A stretch of DNA of 64,000 nt from Heliopora coerulea (GCA_030142905.1 JASJOG010000209.1:374501-438500), one strand, 5' to 3'; shown: positions 33,131-46,275, counted from the stretch's first letter. The notes: generated from the letters alone by a model not told the origin. Numbers and translations: made by a program.

Positions 33131-33642
33131 GTATCTAGGTTAATGTCACATCTCTAGATTGTTCTCTTTACACGCTACACATCAATTTTTTGTGGGTTAC
33201 TAGTTGCTTGTAAAGCTTCGGTGATATGGTTTAATTCACGGGTTTTTCCTTCCATTCTATTGTACAGATAAGACTATCGAAGAGTAACTATTCGGGAGTA
33301 TCTCTGGGTTTTATGTTACGATAGAAATGGAGATCAAATTAGCGGTTCGTGCTTTTCAGTTTCTGTGAATGTCAATAGTAATAGTTCCATCTGGTGTTGA
33401 AACTGGAGTTTTAAGAAAAGACATTCGTCGGTTGTGTTCATGTTCGTTGTTGTTGGTAAAAGACCAAATGTTTCGTGTAAAGACATTGTATCTGTGTGCT
33501 ATGTAGGAAAAAGTAAGGAGGAATTACAAAACTGACAAAGCGAAGGTCAGTCAAAATCATGGGAATATTACAAACAAACATCGAAATGCCTTGGAAATAT
33601 CTTAAGAAAAACGTAACTCTGACAAACTAGACAACCCCAAAG

Positions 33643-36600
33643 CAGCGGTGGATCCAGACTAGTTCCATGGGTTTCATTGAACCGGTCAAAATTTGATAAA
33701 AATAATGTTAATTAAAAAATTCAAGTAAAGGATATGTAATGCCGTTGCATCATTTGGGTATTTTTATGCTTGAAAAGCCCAATATTATTAAAAGTGGAAT
33801 TATTTTCCTGTTATTTCTTTGGCAATGTCTTGAACTACGGATTAAATACCGTGGGCAAGAAGCAAACCGAATGTGAACTGCTCGTAATCTGCTTAAAATT
33901 TCTTTGATTGGTTAGCCAATTAAGTTTAACCTCTCAAACGTCTCTACTAATGGTTAACCAGAAAGTGAACCGCTCAAACCTCATCATGATTGGTTAGCCA
34001 ATTAAGTGGAACTTGTCAAGATTGCCTTCGATTGGCCTCGTAGGTTTTGTGAACCGCTCGTGAACCTGTCAGCCTTTATAAATACTAATGAGCGATGGCG
34101 GCATTTCACGCTCGAGGAAACCCGGTTTGCCGTAAGGAAGACTGTTCCCATACGACATTGGCTTGGTTTACAAAGACATCGTTCGATTTTCTGGCGCGGA
34201 TAAAGTCAAATTTATTCAAAACGTCTGGAAACTGACCGTCTTTTTAATTTTCCTTCGACACTGGAAAGTGGTGGTCGACATCGAAAGTTCAAACCGGATT
34301 GGTTAGAAAGCAATCCTTGGCTGGTTTATTCAAAGTACTTGGACGGCGCTTTTTGTCTACCCTGCGTTTGTTTTGGAATGGAGTTTGGCAAAAACGGTGC
34401 GAAGCTCAACCGACGATTTAAATCTCCACTCGCGTTCTGGACATCTGCATGCACTAAGTTTCAGATTCATTCGTCTGGGAAGTCGGAAATACACAGCGCG
34501 GCTGTGATTGCAATGCAGGAGTTCACCCAGATGATGAGAAACCAGGTTGCTCGGATCGATCAGCAGTTAAATGAACAGATGCAAGCTCAGGTGAGAGAAA
34601 ATTGAGAGAGGATAAAATCGATCATAAAGACCTTTATTTTTTGTGGCCAAAACAACATCCCCCTTCGAGGAAGAGATGATAGCCCTGACGACGAACGTCT
34701 CCAAGGAAACTTTCAAGCCCTTCTCGCATTTCGAATTGACAGCGGCGACGAGAAACTGAGAGAACATCTGGAGAATGTGCCTCGAAATGCTACGTATCGT
34801 TCCAAAACCATACAGAACGAGATTATTGAGACTGTGGGAGGTTATATTTTGTCAAAGATCGTCGCCGAAGTTAATTCGAGTAAAATATTTTCTATAATGG
34901 CCGACGAAGCTGCTGACATATCCAACCAGGAAAATCTCTCTCTTGTTCTTCGCTTTGTTGATTCTTCAGGAATCATACGAGAAGAGTTCGTTGGATTTCA
35001 CCTTTGTGGAGAAGAAATGACTGGAGAAGCTATTAAAGATGTTATCCTCAATTGGATTACTGGCCTTGGTTTGAGCATGGATGACTGCAAGGGTCAACCG
35101 TATGATGGTGCAGGGAATATGGCTGGCAGGTATGTTGGTGCATCTACATTAATCCAAAATCAATTCCCAAAGGCTATTTATGTTTATTGCATGAATCATC
35201 GCTTGAATCTTTGTGTTGCTAATTCTTGCACATTACCATTGGTCCGTAATATGATGGGAACTGTCAGAAAGCTTTCTGAATTTTTTCCTAATTCGCCAAA
35301 ACGACAACACCACCTGGTTGAGAAGGTAAAGGAACTGTTGCCAAACAGCAATCACAAAATTTTGATTGTGTGTGCCGCACTCGTTGGATTGCTCATCTTG
35401 ATGGTCTTGACAGGGTGGTTGAACTCCTGCTTCCAGTATTTGCTACCTTAGAAGATATCTCTTTGAATAAAGATGGTGATGGTGTTATTGGAGCTGGTAA
35501 TTGGAACTCTACTAGCAGAGATGATGCGCAGGTCTTAACAAATGCTGTTACTTTTAAGTTCATTGCAGCATTGGTCATAGTGAAGTATATCCTTGGGCTT
35601 ACAAGACCTGCAACAGTTAAACTGCAAAGGGAAGAAATGGACATCCTGGCTGCTGAACAAGAAATCTCAACCCTGAAAGGTGCTCTTGAAGAAATTTATT
35701 CCTATGTTGATCAACACCAGAACAGGCTTTATGAGGAGGCTGTCCAACTCTCTGAAAGATTTGGCATCCAACCTTCTAGACCTAGGACTGTTCAGCGCCA
35801 AATTTATAGAAGTAACTGCCCATGATCATCTTCTCAGGGTTACTACCGAATTAACTTGACTCAAGTTTTTTTTGCACATGCTCTACACAATTGGAATCAC
35901 GCTTCAACAGCTGTTCTGTTGAAGAATCCTTCAACCTGGAAATCTCATGTTGAAGAATTCTGTCAATATTACAACCAAGATGTACCAAATATTGCTGGAT
36001 TGTCTGCTGAATTAGATCTTTGAGAAAGGTTATGGTATGAGAAGAAAGAAAAAGCTGAAGACATTCCTGCAAAGCTTAGCAGCACTTTAAAGGATGTTGA
36101 TCCAGCTTGTTTCCTAAATATCTTCACAATTCTTCAAATCCTGGCCACAATTCCTGTCACATCTTGCTCATGTGAAAGATCAATTTCCTCCCTTCGAAAT
36201 CTGAAGAGTTATTTGAGGAGCACCATGGGACAAGAACGGTTAAATGGTTTGGCTCTCATGTACACCCACAGAGACATGGAATTGAATTTGGAAGATATTA
36301 TTTACTTATTTGCAACCCAGCATCCCAGACGAATGAGAATGGTAAACATATTATGTTCTGATGATTAACATTTTCCCCTGTTTTTTTCTTAAACCTTCTG
36401 TACATTGACACTGCTCTTTTAAGAGCATCTATGGGCTCATAGGTCAGGAACCTCCCCGTGGTCGAGCCTGGTAACATGTTAATGGCTAATACCTGACCAA
36501 TTATTTTTTTATTATTTTTCATAATATGAAAAACAGAATAAAAATAAATTTTGCTCAACAAGTTGATAATGTGTTATGTTTTGAGGAACCTTTTGTGGCT

Positions 36601-36769
36601 TTTTGCAAGCAAGCCAGTTGTACATAAAGTTGCCCCCATAATGCAGGAGATGGCATCTCAGAGACTTTAGGTTTCAAAATTTCCTGGGGGAGCATGCCCG
36701 CAGACCCCCTAGAAGAATTTCCCAGTTGGTGCTTGGAACCCGTCATGATATAGGCTGAATCCACATTTG
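33643..36769 (+). mobile_element. Decayed hAT transposon (ZMYM/DUF4371 type)
   Basis: The left end CAGCGGTGGATCCAGACTAG and right end (reverse complement CAAATGTGGATTCAGCCTAT) are imperfect inverted repeats. A 5-bp direct repeat CAAAG adjoins both (33,638-42 and 36,770-74); hAT normally makes 8 bp, so the flanks may have mutated. The 3.1-kb interior holds one transposase remnant on the plus strand. Confidence 0.7.
34006..36368 (+). pseudogene. hAT transposase with TTF-type zinc finger, DUF4371 and C-terminal dimerisation domain
   Basis: In one frame: stops at 34,201-03 and 34,603-05, then open to 35,451. The TTF-like finger region reads NPWLVYSKYLDGAFCLPCVC and continues to AFWTSACTKFQIH. 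The DUF4371/RNase-H core has IMADEAADISNQENLSLVLR, GQPYDGAGNMAG and NHRLNLCVANSC. A frameshift near 35,365 moves on to LCRTRWIAHLDGLDR. Further frameshifts after 35,826 precede the hAT C-terminal block LATIPVTSCSCERSISSLRN and LRSTMGQERLNGLALMY. Animal relatives are ZMYM1- and p52rIPK-like proteins. It is clearly inactive but all domains remain recognisable. Confidence 0.82.
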
Positions 36770-36971
36770 CAAAGAAGAGCATGCGACCTTAACAGTGTTA
36801 AATGACTAACAATTTGTTGTCACGGCATCAAAGAGAAACGCAGAAAATTTTAAGAACGCCGCACAAGACATAAATTTCATTGCACGTAAAGTCAACTAAA
36901 CGGAATGACGCGTTTCTATCAAGATGAAATTAAATATTAACCCCAAAAAGTGCCTATATTTAACTTTCTGA

Positions 36972-37607
36972 AGGCGAATTTACACTGGACGCGGGTGTCA
37001 CGAAAATGGTGAGCGACGCGAGCAAATTTCGTATCTGCACCTGACTCGAGCGACGGGTAATTGAGTACATTGCCCTTATTCTGACCATGCGTGAAATCTT
37101 AAAGAAAAGCCTCCTGAAAGAAAATCTCCATTACGAAGATTCGTCAAGTAGTGGCCCTTTTCTTTCTTTGTCCTGTACGTCGATGACATCAAAAACGGCG
37201 GTGGATACACGACATAATTAAAGAAATGAAAATCAAGGAGCATACTGTAATCAAGTGCGTGGATTGGCCTTTATACGAAAACAATGCACAATTATGTACA
37301 ATGAGATATTGCCGAACTTAATTTATATTTAACTTTTTAATTTATATTTTAATTTAATTTATATTTATATGGGAGTTTCCTTCTTACTGCATATTCCATA
37401 AGTTTATCGTCCATATTTCAGTCTTATGATTTGATATTTGTTGTAGCTATACTGTGTGTTGACAGCTCTTAAATAGGCTTAAATCAGTTTCTCTTTTCCG
37501 ATTGGTCCTTCTTCATTTCGTCGCGCGGATGAATAAACAGAACATGTTTCTATGTGATTTGCGTCGCTCGTTCGATTAAATTTGGACGCTCGCGTCTGGT
37601 ATAGATG
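36972..37607. mobile_element. Possible non-autonomous transposon
   Basis: GGCGAATTTACACTGGACGCG at the left and the reverse complement of the right end, GGGCATCTATACCAGACGCG, match at about two-thirds of positions. The interior is non-coding. Confidence 0.3.
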
Positions 37608-38225
37608 CCCACATATTTACTTGTTTCTAAAAATTTCCCTAGTGTCCGACGTAGACGCACCTCGAGGCTACATAAAAAAAGAAAGCTGAACGCATCACTT
37701 CATCACCTATACTTTTTCTACTTTTTGTGGGTTGAGATTTGTCTTTCTTTTGCCAAGGCAAAATGGCTGGCATCTCCTTCTCACCCTTACTTATATTGCC
37801 CTCGATGTGTGCAGTACATATCCCTATACTGGCATGTCTTTCTACACAATCGGACCGAGGATGTTGAAAATGAATTTTATTACTTTCTCAGTGTGTATTT
37901 GTGAACCAAAGAACTTCAATCCTGAGCCTTTCCTTTAACGATTTTTACATTGTCGATTTTGTAATTTTATATAAAATAAACTAATTATGAGATTAAGTTG
38001 CGTTGTGGTTACAGAGCCTCTCATCGATATAACTAGAGCTTCTTTTCATGGAAATGTTTTTCAGATTAGACAGCTTTAGGACACTTAACTGTCACTAATT
38101 ACATTTTGCATGTATTTTTTTATTTGGACGTTTCTTCTTTGTTCTAATGTTTTCCAGCTTAACTTATCTTACCAATCAGGTTAAGCATGACGTCTCACAA
38201 TCTGCGGGTTGATACTTTCCATTAA

Positions 38226-38346
38226 GGCCCAGTTCAAACATCGAACTTTTCATGTACCAGAATCTAATATTAATGAACAAAATCTTTTATTCAAACTGAT
38301 TTGCATTTGATTCGGCACACGAAAGGTTCGATGTTTGAACTATGCC
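38226..38346. mobile_element. 121-bp Harbinger-like MITE, second copy
   Basis: GGCCCAGTTCAAACATCGAA and its inverted counterpart TTCGATGTTTGAACTATGCC define the ends. TAA flanks both sides (38,223-25 and 38,347-49). The interior matches the reverse complement of 23,917-24,036. Confidence 0.8.
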
Positions 38347-38448
38347 TAAGACGCTACAACAGGAATTTCCATCTCCAAATTTCAGATAACCTCTGGAAAA
38401 GCAGATATTTGTCACATATGTAGAACCTCATTTCAAACACTCTGTGGC

Positions 38449-39973
38449 GGATTTAGGATTTTTATCACCTAAGTCAAACTTAGGTGAATTTAGGTAAAAC
38501 TTAGGAATTTTCTTTGCAGTGGGGAGTGGGGGAGAAGGGGTTAGTAGAAAACACGCACTATGTTTCTCATATGGTAATTACGTGCATTTTACAATAAATC
38601 ATAATTTCATTTTGAATTACTGAGTTGAAGCTAAATCGGATTGGACAAATCAAAAGCGAGTACAAGTAGATTTAAACGTAAATCAGAACCTTCTCACATG
38701 CGACAGGCTGAAGTAAGAGAAAGAGCAGAGGAACCGAAGGAAACTTTTGATTTGGGTTTTTGTCAACAGTTTTGTGACATCACAACACATTCCTGACAGA
38801 CTGATTATAGTGCGTCAGGGTCTTCAATACATATGTCAAACGCAGTATACAATTTTGTCTGAATAAAAAGGTCTTTACACATTGCCCGACAAGCTGTCGT
38901 TCGAGTTAGGATTAAGGATTCCAGTCATTACAGTTACGATTGCATTTCCAAGGCATTTTATGCTGGTATCGCGAGAACAAAAGGCCTATCTCATTCGATT
39001 TTGTATTGGCTCCATTTCATATGGTATTGGGTGAACATAATCTAAATTACTCTTTAGTATTAACCAGTATTATAATGTCTGAAATCAATGGTAAGTCTAA
39101 TTTTCCTGTCTAAATTTTAATGAAATCTAATCATATAGATCATTCTACCTGAGAGCAATGCGTGTCTTCTTTCCTACTGCATAGTACTCGGCGCCAAAAT
39201 TACTATTATTATCCAGACGTTTACTACCATCAGAAGAACGACTGCAAACGCTTAATGTCGACAAGAGTTTCAGGTGAAAAGGAAGGTCTTACCATCATTG
39301 CTGTTAAGCGCAGTAAGAAAGCGTTTCAAAAAGCTCGTAGACAACATGTTGAAAGACCGTATGACCGTCATTGAAAACGATCGCCACACGCTAATTAAAG
39401 CGTTTCGAAATCAACAAAACACTGTTTATGATGACCAATCATAAGACGACCGATGAAAGGTTATAGTTTCGGCAAGGTGATATACCTCAGCAAACTTGAC
39501 ATGATGTCATCACAAATTTGGCAAAAACTTCAAAGTTTATATCGCTAAGCCAATAGCTGATGCTGTTAAGAAGCATCTTAAAATGTTGAGCCAATCAGAG
39601 CAAGTGAAACAAAATGAAGATTCGGCAAAAGAAGCAGCTAAATTGGTTAAACCAATCACGGCTCACGATAAATGCAGTTTGAACAAACCAGCAAATTGCA
39701 AAGACGAATACAATCGAAAGGTTCGGCAAACTGGTTGAGCTTTACCGAGAAACCAGCTAGAGCGTGATTCTGATGCTCGCCTATGTTACCAGAGACAACA
39801 AATGCACTAGATCTAAATACGACGTCGGGAATTAAGATTCGGCGATATAAACAAAGCTATCTGACAACATCACAGCGGCAAATATGCGACGCAAAGTCAA
39901 TCTGATATCTTAGGATAGTTTGATAGTCACCTTAGTCGGCTGACCTATTTGACGTACCCAAAATCTGCCACTG
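38449..39973. mobile_element. Possible non-autonomous hAT-like element
   Basis: CTGTGGCGGATTTAGGATTT at the left and CCAAAATCTGCCACTG at the right are imperfect inverted ends of a hAT-like consensus. No clear target duplication and no readable transposase. Confidence 0.3.
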
Positions 39974-41019
39974 AACACATTAACTGGAGTTATATAGGGG
40001 AATGTTGTAACAGGTTTGAAGTCAAAGAAAAAAACCCAAAAACTATGAGAAATGTTACACTTTACGCGAAAATCATTAAAATCATGAACCATGGAACAAA
40101 TTAATGGAGCCAACAACAATTCAAAACCTCATCAAGGTTTGTATGCTATTCTTTTGAACCAACAAAAGAGCAAAGCAGAATTCTAATTTATTCACTCCTA
40201 CATCCACAAGCATTACCATATCCATTTATTACTCGCTGTTGAGCAACAATATTTCCTCTAGTATTTTAATAAAGCTTTTTTCCGCTCATATTCGACTCAT
40301 TGTAGGTTGTACATGGACAGTCGAAATGTCGCTATATTACCTCTTTGGTCTGATAATGCTTTTTGCTACGTTTCTTTATGTATGTTTAAACCTGACCGTG
40401 GTGCTTGTATAGCGTCTGTTATTTTACTTGGAAGCACTGCATTTCAAAGTTAATTCTTAACTTTCGTTTGGTTCAGTGATCTTCCTGGATCGATTATGAA
40501 GCCTTTTCAAAACATTCTGGCAGCTACTTAATAAGCGACCTAAACGATCACGTTTTGTATGTTCCAATAAATTTTAGGCCAAAAGTGACACATTTCCAGT
40601 ACACATTTAAATGTTTTGAATTTCTTACAGTGGTCGTGTATTAAACAACCTATTCTTAACTCTGTGACATCTTCCATTTTTTTAAATGTTAGTACTTAGT
40701 AGGTTTCAAATGTAACTTAACTGAAACTTTCTGCTCACATTTTATGGATGGGAGGAAGATCCTTAACTACAACGGTACGGTACATAGCATTTGGCCTAGG
40801 AAAAATCTTACGCAGATTGGTGATTTGACGTTCTTAGTCTTTATTCACGAAATATATTGTAGATACGACAAAGTGCACGAAGTCAGATCCGTACCTGAGC
40901 TCAAAATTTACAAAATTACGTGATTAATATTTCATTCGTCATTTAGCATTGACATGGTACTTCCTTTATTCCGAGTCTACTGAAATAAGATTGTTTCAAT
41001 GTGCCACAATTCAGTACAA

Positions 41020-41480
41020 TGTAAAGATGTCACGTTTTGAGACGTTATGTTAGGTTGTAAGATACTTATTTCCATGAGGTTAAATCAAACAAGCAGAGAG
41101 ATAGAAGACGATTTACTTTGTAAGAAATCACGTTAGAAGACTTAATTATACATTTTCATGACACTTTCTTTCGTTTCGTTACCAGACGCCATGTTACCAG
41201 GTAACACGTTACTTTATGTTGCAATCACGTTATCATGTAAAACGTTACACTGCAACGTATTTAGATCCTGCGGTACAAGACTTAACTTTGTAAAAAGAAG
41301 ACATTATGCGGCAAGATGCTACATTACGTAGTAAAATGGTAAATCACCTTTTAAAGTACCATATCACGCTGCAATATGGCATATTACGTTGTAAGACACT
41401 ATATAACCATGTAAGATTTACGTTAAATTGGAATACAGTGCATTAGATTCTAAGACGATGCATTACGTCACGTGCTATTA
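41020..41480. repeat. Degenerate minisatellite
   Basis: Many imperfect copies of an ACRTTACGTTGTAAGACRCT-type unit of about 20-25 bp (for example near 41,036, 41,316 and 41,385). Too decayed to count units exactly. Confidence 0.5.
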
Positions 41481-41807
41481 CACCTTGTACATTCCGTTGT
41501 CAAAGTCAGAAACCGAAGTACGGTCACTCACTGTGGTTTGATAAAGGCATTGTGCGAGCCAACCGCGGTCTGTAGTAGTGAAACCGTGATGATACCGCGG
41601 TCGCATGTTAGGCTATCTTTAAGGACTACCTTAGTTATAAATTGGGGATAACTTAAGCAAATATCTCACTTTTACAACTGTACACACGGTAATTTAATCA
41701 ATTTTTTCCGAGTAACTGAGCTCGTGTATTTCCATTCCAAAGGTATTTGTTTGATGAGGTCAGAGGGAAAATGAAGCTGCACGCCTGTAATATTTATGTA
41801 GTTGGGT

Positions 41808-44800
41808 CAACGCCGTCGACAGCCAAACGGGCCCCGGATCAAAATTTTTATGTGGGACCCTCCAAACCTCAAGTATTTTTAGTTCTAACGGCGTTATCGT
41901 GAAGTAAATAACTAAAGGGAAGCCATCGCATTTTCATTATATTAAAGATGTAAAAAAATCTCTTCACCAAATATTTATGAATTTATTCACCTAAAATACG
42001 TGTGTATGTTACCTTCTACAAAAAGTTAAGTACTAAAAGTACAAAAAGCAGATAATATAGCCTCTGACTCTTGCATGCATGTAATTAATCTATGACAATC
42101 CTAGTGCTTTCTTTAGATAGTACAATTAGTACTTTGGTTATTGCAATAATATTTTGGTTGACTTCTTAACAATAGTCCAAAACATAAATTAGACAGATTA
42201 CGGTTTTGTACTTTATACTATGTCACTGTCTTAACTGTTAAAAGTTATAAAACATCAGTGTTTAGTTTTAACAAAAATCTTTCACATGCCTTCTTTATAG
42301 CAAAATCATTGATGACATCTTTAAAGTCAATACGCTTTGCAAGTTCAGCCTAAATGTTCAACATTGCAAAGTCGTTCAGTTTCTCTTGCCCCATAGTGCT
42401 TCTCAGAAAGTACTTTCTAAGTTTCTGCTTAGTAAATGAACGTTCAGCGGAAGCTACAGTAACAGGTAAAGTTTAGAAAGTCCTCAACGCAGTACAGACA
42501 TTGGTGAAGAGTTTGTCCAACTTGAATCTTCTGATTTTGTTCAGAAGCTTCTAGGGAGGCAACGATTCATTCCCAAAATTAGCTCCATCAATGGCTTTAA
42601 GATGGAGGACGTCTTCTATGAACTCGTTTTGGGAAACATCATCAGGATATTTCTTTCCAAATATTTCGCAAGCCTAAAGAATTTGGTGTTCTGATAACTG
42701 CAAATACTGCCAAAGAAAACAACAGAGATCGTTGATGCTGTTTGCGGAATCGTCTCGTGTTGTTAAGCCTGCTATAACAGAATCTACAATGATGTAAAAT
42801 ACATTCAGCTTGAATGCACGTTCCTTCTCGCTCTCAGCACTCTGATCATCAGCAGTTGATTCCACCATTTCCTCATCTTTACGTTCGTTAAGAAAAGCTT
42901 TTCGTTTGCTTTTGCGCTTTGACGGAAATTCAGTTGGAATATTAGCAGCATTGGCCACTAATTTACATTCATTTAAAATTAAAGGCCATTTCTCGCGCAG
43001 CTCTATCAGGCCTTTAAGTAGACTCTTTAGGTCAGACCCTTCGACATCAATTGTTGCTTTTCTTGCTTGGATGATTTGGTTCCTTTTGTCAATTGCTACT
43101 AGGACTTGTAACCACACGGAAGACATTACAAGGCAGGTGACCGATGACCCGTACTTTATGGCTCCATTTACTTCGATGATTGGCTTCGCTGTCAGATTTA
43201 GAGACAGGAGCTGTTGTAGTGCGACTTTTAGACCACGTAGACGAGCTGCGAATGGTCGCACACTAGCCACACGATCTGTCCATCATGTGCCAGACAAGCC
43301 ATGGAGGGAACATGTGATGTGGCGTTGTAATATCTGCCATCGTTGAGGACTACTAGAAAAAAGGTTGTAGATCGTTTGAACCATGCCAAAGTAAGTGACA
43401 GCCTCGGTGCAGCGTGCAGCAGAATCCGCTCCGCACAGGTTCAATGAATGCCAGCCACAAGGAGAGTATAAACATAACGGGTTGATAGCACTGATATGCT
43501 GTTGAGCACCATTGTATTTCGCACACATATTAGGAGCATTGTCGTAGCCTTGCCCTCGCTAATCAGCGATCGGTATTCCATACCTGTTCGGTTTTTCAAG
43601 GATTATAGTGGCGATCTCGATCCCCGTTCTCTGACAGCAATCAACAAAGACCAGAAAGCGTTCTTGGACCATGTAACTCTCGTTTTCTCTAGTCAGGTAT
43701 CTCAGGATGAATGTCGTTTGCTCTATGTGGCTGACACCAGGGATGGCATCAACCATAATAGAGTAGTATTTTGCATGCTCTCGTTAATCCAAAACACATC
43801 TCCTAACATTGGCAGCGCAAATACTAATGAACTCATTTTGCGATTCTGGTGACAGGTAATGAGCCTGCAATCGTTCCCTTTTTTATTGTGCGACTTTGAC
43901 TTTAATGACGTACTCTTCTAGTGGTTTTTTCTAGTGGTTTCTAGTGGAGAGTCATAATATACAAGGAAAGCTAACAAACCAAGAGAATTATCATTGTGAA
44001 AGTCGCCGATCCGGAGAGATGATCCATGAAATGCAAGTCCCCTCTCTCCGGGAAAAACAACCACGTCAGTTATTCGTGTGAGCAACTTATTTCATTTTTT
44101 TGTTTAAGAGAAAATGTTCTCTTCCATGATGACATCTGCCGGTATTGTTTTCCAAGTGCCTTTGAAGTTCACGCCAGGACACGTAGCACTTCTTATGTGA
44201 ATCACTCTTCCCATGGTCAGGAACTCTTTCCCATAATTTCTTCCACTTCATCTCAGTACTCCATCCACTAGGAGATGCTAATGACGACTGTGTTGGATGA
44301 TCCATTGTATGCGAAAACAATCTACATGGAAGACAATAAATTGCCTTCTTTGTAGAGCTAAAAACGATCCAACCACGACTACATGTTTCACCATTTTCTT
44401 TCCTGACATTGAGTGTTAAGATTTGGAATTTTTTACCAGCAGCATTGTATGGAAATTAATTTGGATGAGGAATATGACCAATCCTCACAATTTTCTCAAT
44501 TCATTTGGTGCTGGGGATCCAGTCAAAGTCCAGACGTCAAATTTGAATTGTGCAGTCGGTCCAAACTTTGTATCATGCTCTTCACAGGTTGTCATTTCAA
44601 TTTTCTTTGAAATCGCATCCTTGGTAACGGGTTTGTCGCTGTCATCGTCAACGTTAACATAACCCTCATCTTCTACATCATCAGGGACACGATAAGCGCC
44701 AGAATCGGTTATTTCCACTAAGCTTACTTGTTGTCGTGGTTCAGTGACTAAAGTTTGCGCGATGGTGTCTTGTGGGCAATGTTGAAACTCCACTTTTGAT

Positions 44801-45548
44801 CCTGTCTGAGCGTCATCTTTAACTACACCAACATCAAATAATGTACGAGAGCCTCTATTTTCTTCATCCGCACGTTGCTGCTTCTCTCGTCTTTTTTGGG
44901 CACCGGATTTATGTTGGTAAGAGGACATCACACAATAATCGCTGATTACATCGATCACATTGTTGAATGAAGGCTCTGAAACCGGTTTTGACTCTGAGGA
45001 ACAAATGAAATATAATATCCAGACAAGGCGACAGATTGAGCCAATTACGTCTAATTTAACTTAGACTACACACTACACAGTCGGTTGTCGCTACATTTGT
45101 TTTTTTTCAATTTTGTAAATTTGAATAAACAACAACCTATAAAGTATCATAAATTAAAAGCAAAACAACAGTGATAAAGTAAAAAAGACTCACAAACCGT
45201 TTATGTCTTCCGGAATTAATTTTGACTTCTTTGTCTGTTGGATGCGGACGAAACCTTGAATTTAAAACTTTATAAACAAACCAAGTGTTCTCTTGCGGCT
45301 ACATCGCATATTCCCTCAAAAAATAGCAATTTTGATTGACAAGTTTGCTTGAGAAAAACTTAAAACCACTATTTACGTGGCAGATAATACTTCATCTTCA
45401 GTTCGTCATCGAGAAATATTATTTCAGGTATGGATTCGTATTTACTAGATAAAAATCAACGTGAAGCGTGTTAAAAATTTTGGGGGATAAGTTTTTTGGC
45501 CCGGGCAACGGAGAAAGTACTCCCCTTACAACCCGCTCGACGCTAATG
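41808..45548 (-). mobile_element. Decayed hAT transposon with perfect 8-bp target duplication
   Basis: AGTTGGGT occurs exactly at 41,800-41,807 and 45,549-45,556, adjoining ends CAACGCCGTCGA and (reverse complement) CATTAGCGTCGA. An 8-bp duplication is the hAT hallmark. The 3.74-kb interior carries a minus-strand ZMYM1/DUF4371-type transposase remnant. Confidence 0.85.
42290..44958 (-). pseudogene. ZMYM1-like hAT transposase (DUF4371)
   Basis: Read from the right: MSSYQHKSGAQKRREKQQ followed by an acidic N-terminus with DVEDEGYVNVDDDSDKPV; a TTF-like region around 44,087-44,320 (WSTEMKWKKLWERV); a DUF4371 part VSHIEQTTFILRYLTREN; then NMCAKYNGAQQHI and GWHSLNLCGADSAA; a long segment 42,674-43,270 with REKWPLILNECKLVANAAN and DSANSINDLCCFLW; and a C-terminal dimerisation block VTVASAERSFTKQKLRKYFL, then MGQEKLND, near 42,360-42,480. 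Stops and frameshifts (for example a TAG near 42,350 and breaks near 43,560) inactivate it. It is a different subfamily from the plus-strand hAT at 33,643. Confidence 0.75.
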
Positions 45549-45556
45549 AGTTGGGT

Positions 45557-45910
45557 TGGTGTAATAGTATAATTGACAGTACTTTTAAAGGATTATAGGT
45601 CATATACAGAAAAAAATACGATTAGACCTGCGAGGATGCACTAACTATATGCAATGTAACAGAAAGCAATCGTCCAGTTATGATAAACAGCATTAAAACT
45701 TTCTTCCAAACATGGTTTGGTAAAGCAAGTAAAGATCGCAAAAATTGTTTGAAAAAAGCAAAAGTAAAACAATGGCATAACGGAAAGCAGCTCATAGGTT
45801 TCCCATCATGCCTCGACAAGACTTGTAGCTATGCAATATTTGCTCCCAACATGTACATCTCCTTCCTTATGCAAAACGTTTTAATAACTCTAGCACTAAG
45901 GCAACGACTG
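45557..45910. other. No gene recognised
   Basis: Short interval between the hAT and BEL/Pao elements. A plus-strand Lys-rich frame at 45,680-45,949 runs into the LTR and has no recognisable feature. Confidence 0.45.
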
Positions 45911-46138
45911 TGTGGGAAACGCAAGAAGAAACCCACACTTTTACAATAATCACTAGTTTAAATTATTTATTCTCGATCACAAGGAAAGACAATCGTCACA
46001 ATATCACAACCCACAGAGCACATGCACAACTCACAGTGCCTGATTATATTACTGATCACATTACCTACATATACACTTCCACTTTAAGCTTATTGGCTCT
46101 AACAAAACAAATCAGGTTAAACCTAACAGTTTCCGACA
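45911..46138 (-). repeat. 3' LTR of the BEL/Pao element
   Basis: Begins TGTGGGAAACGCAAGAAG on the plus strand and ends ...TTTCCGACA, so it has TG...CA ends. It matches 51,496-51,723. Confidence 0.92.
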
Positions 46139-46149
46139 CACTCCCCCAT
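46139..46149 (-). promoter_or_regulatory. Polypurine tract of the BEL/Pao element
   Basis: On the minus strand ATGGGGGAGTG lies directly before the 3' LTR, where plus-strand DNA priming starts in LTR elements. Confidence 0.6.
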
Positions 46150-46275
46150 GAGTCTCCCTTATGGAGGCTCATGCAATTAAAGGAAACTGCCTCTCACTAG
46201 CAAAACTAAGAAACTAAATACTGCTAAGTTAAGGTGTTCAATTGACATAGATGAGGCAATTAGATAGTGTACAGT

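Larger units (their letters stand above)
36770..41807. other. ~5 kb without a recognised gene
   Basis: Not matched to either duplication copy. It contains a possible element with TIR-like ends (36,972-37,607), an AT-rich stretch (37,320-37,375), a MITE (38,226-38,346), possible hAT-like ends (38,449-39,973) and a decayed minisatellite (41,020-41,480). Frames such as 37,605-37,904 and 39,162-39,374 show nothing recognisable. Confidence 0.4.

Noticed and set aside
45680..45949. Lys-rich 89-codon frame before the BEL/Pao element
   Set aside because: It runs into the LTR, has no recognisable motif and no conserved counterpart.
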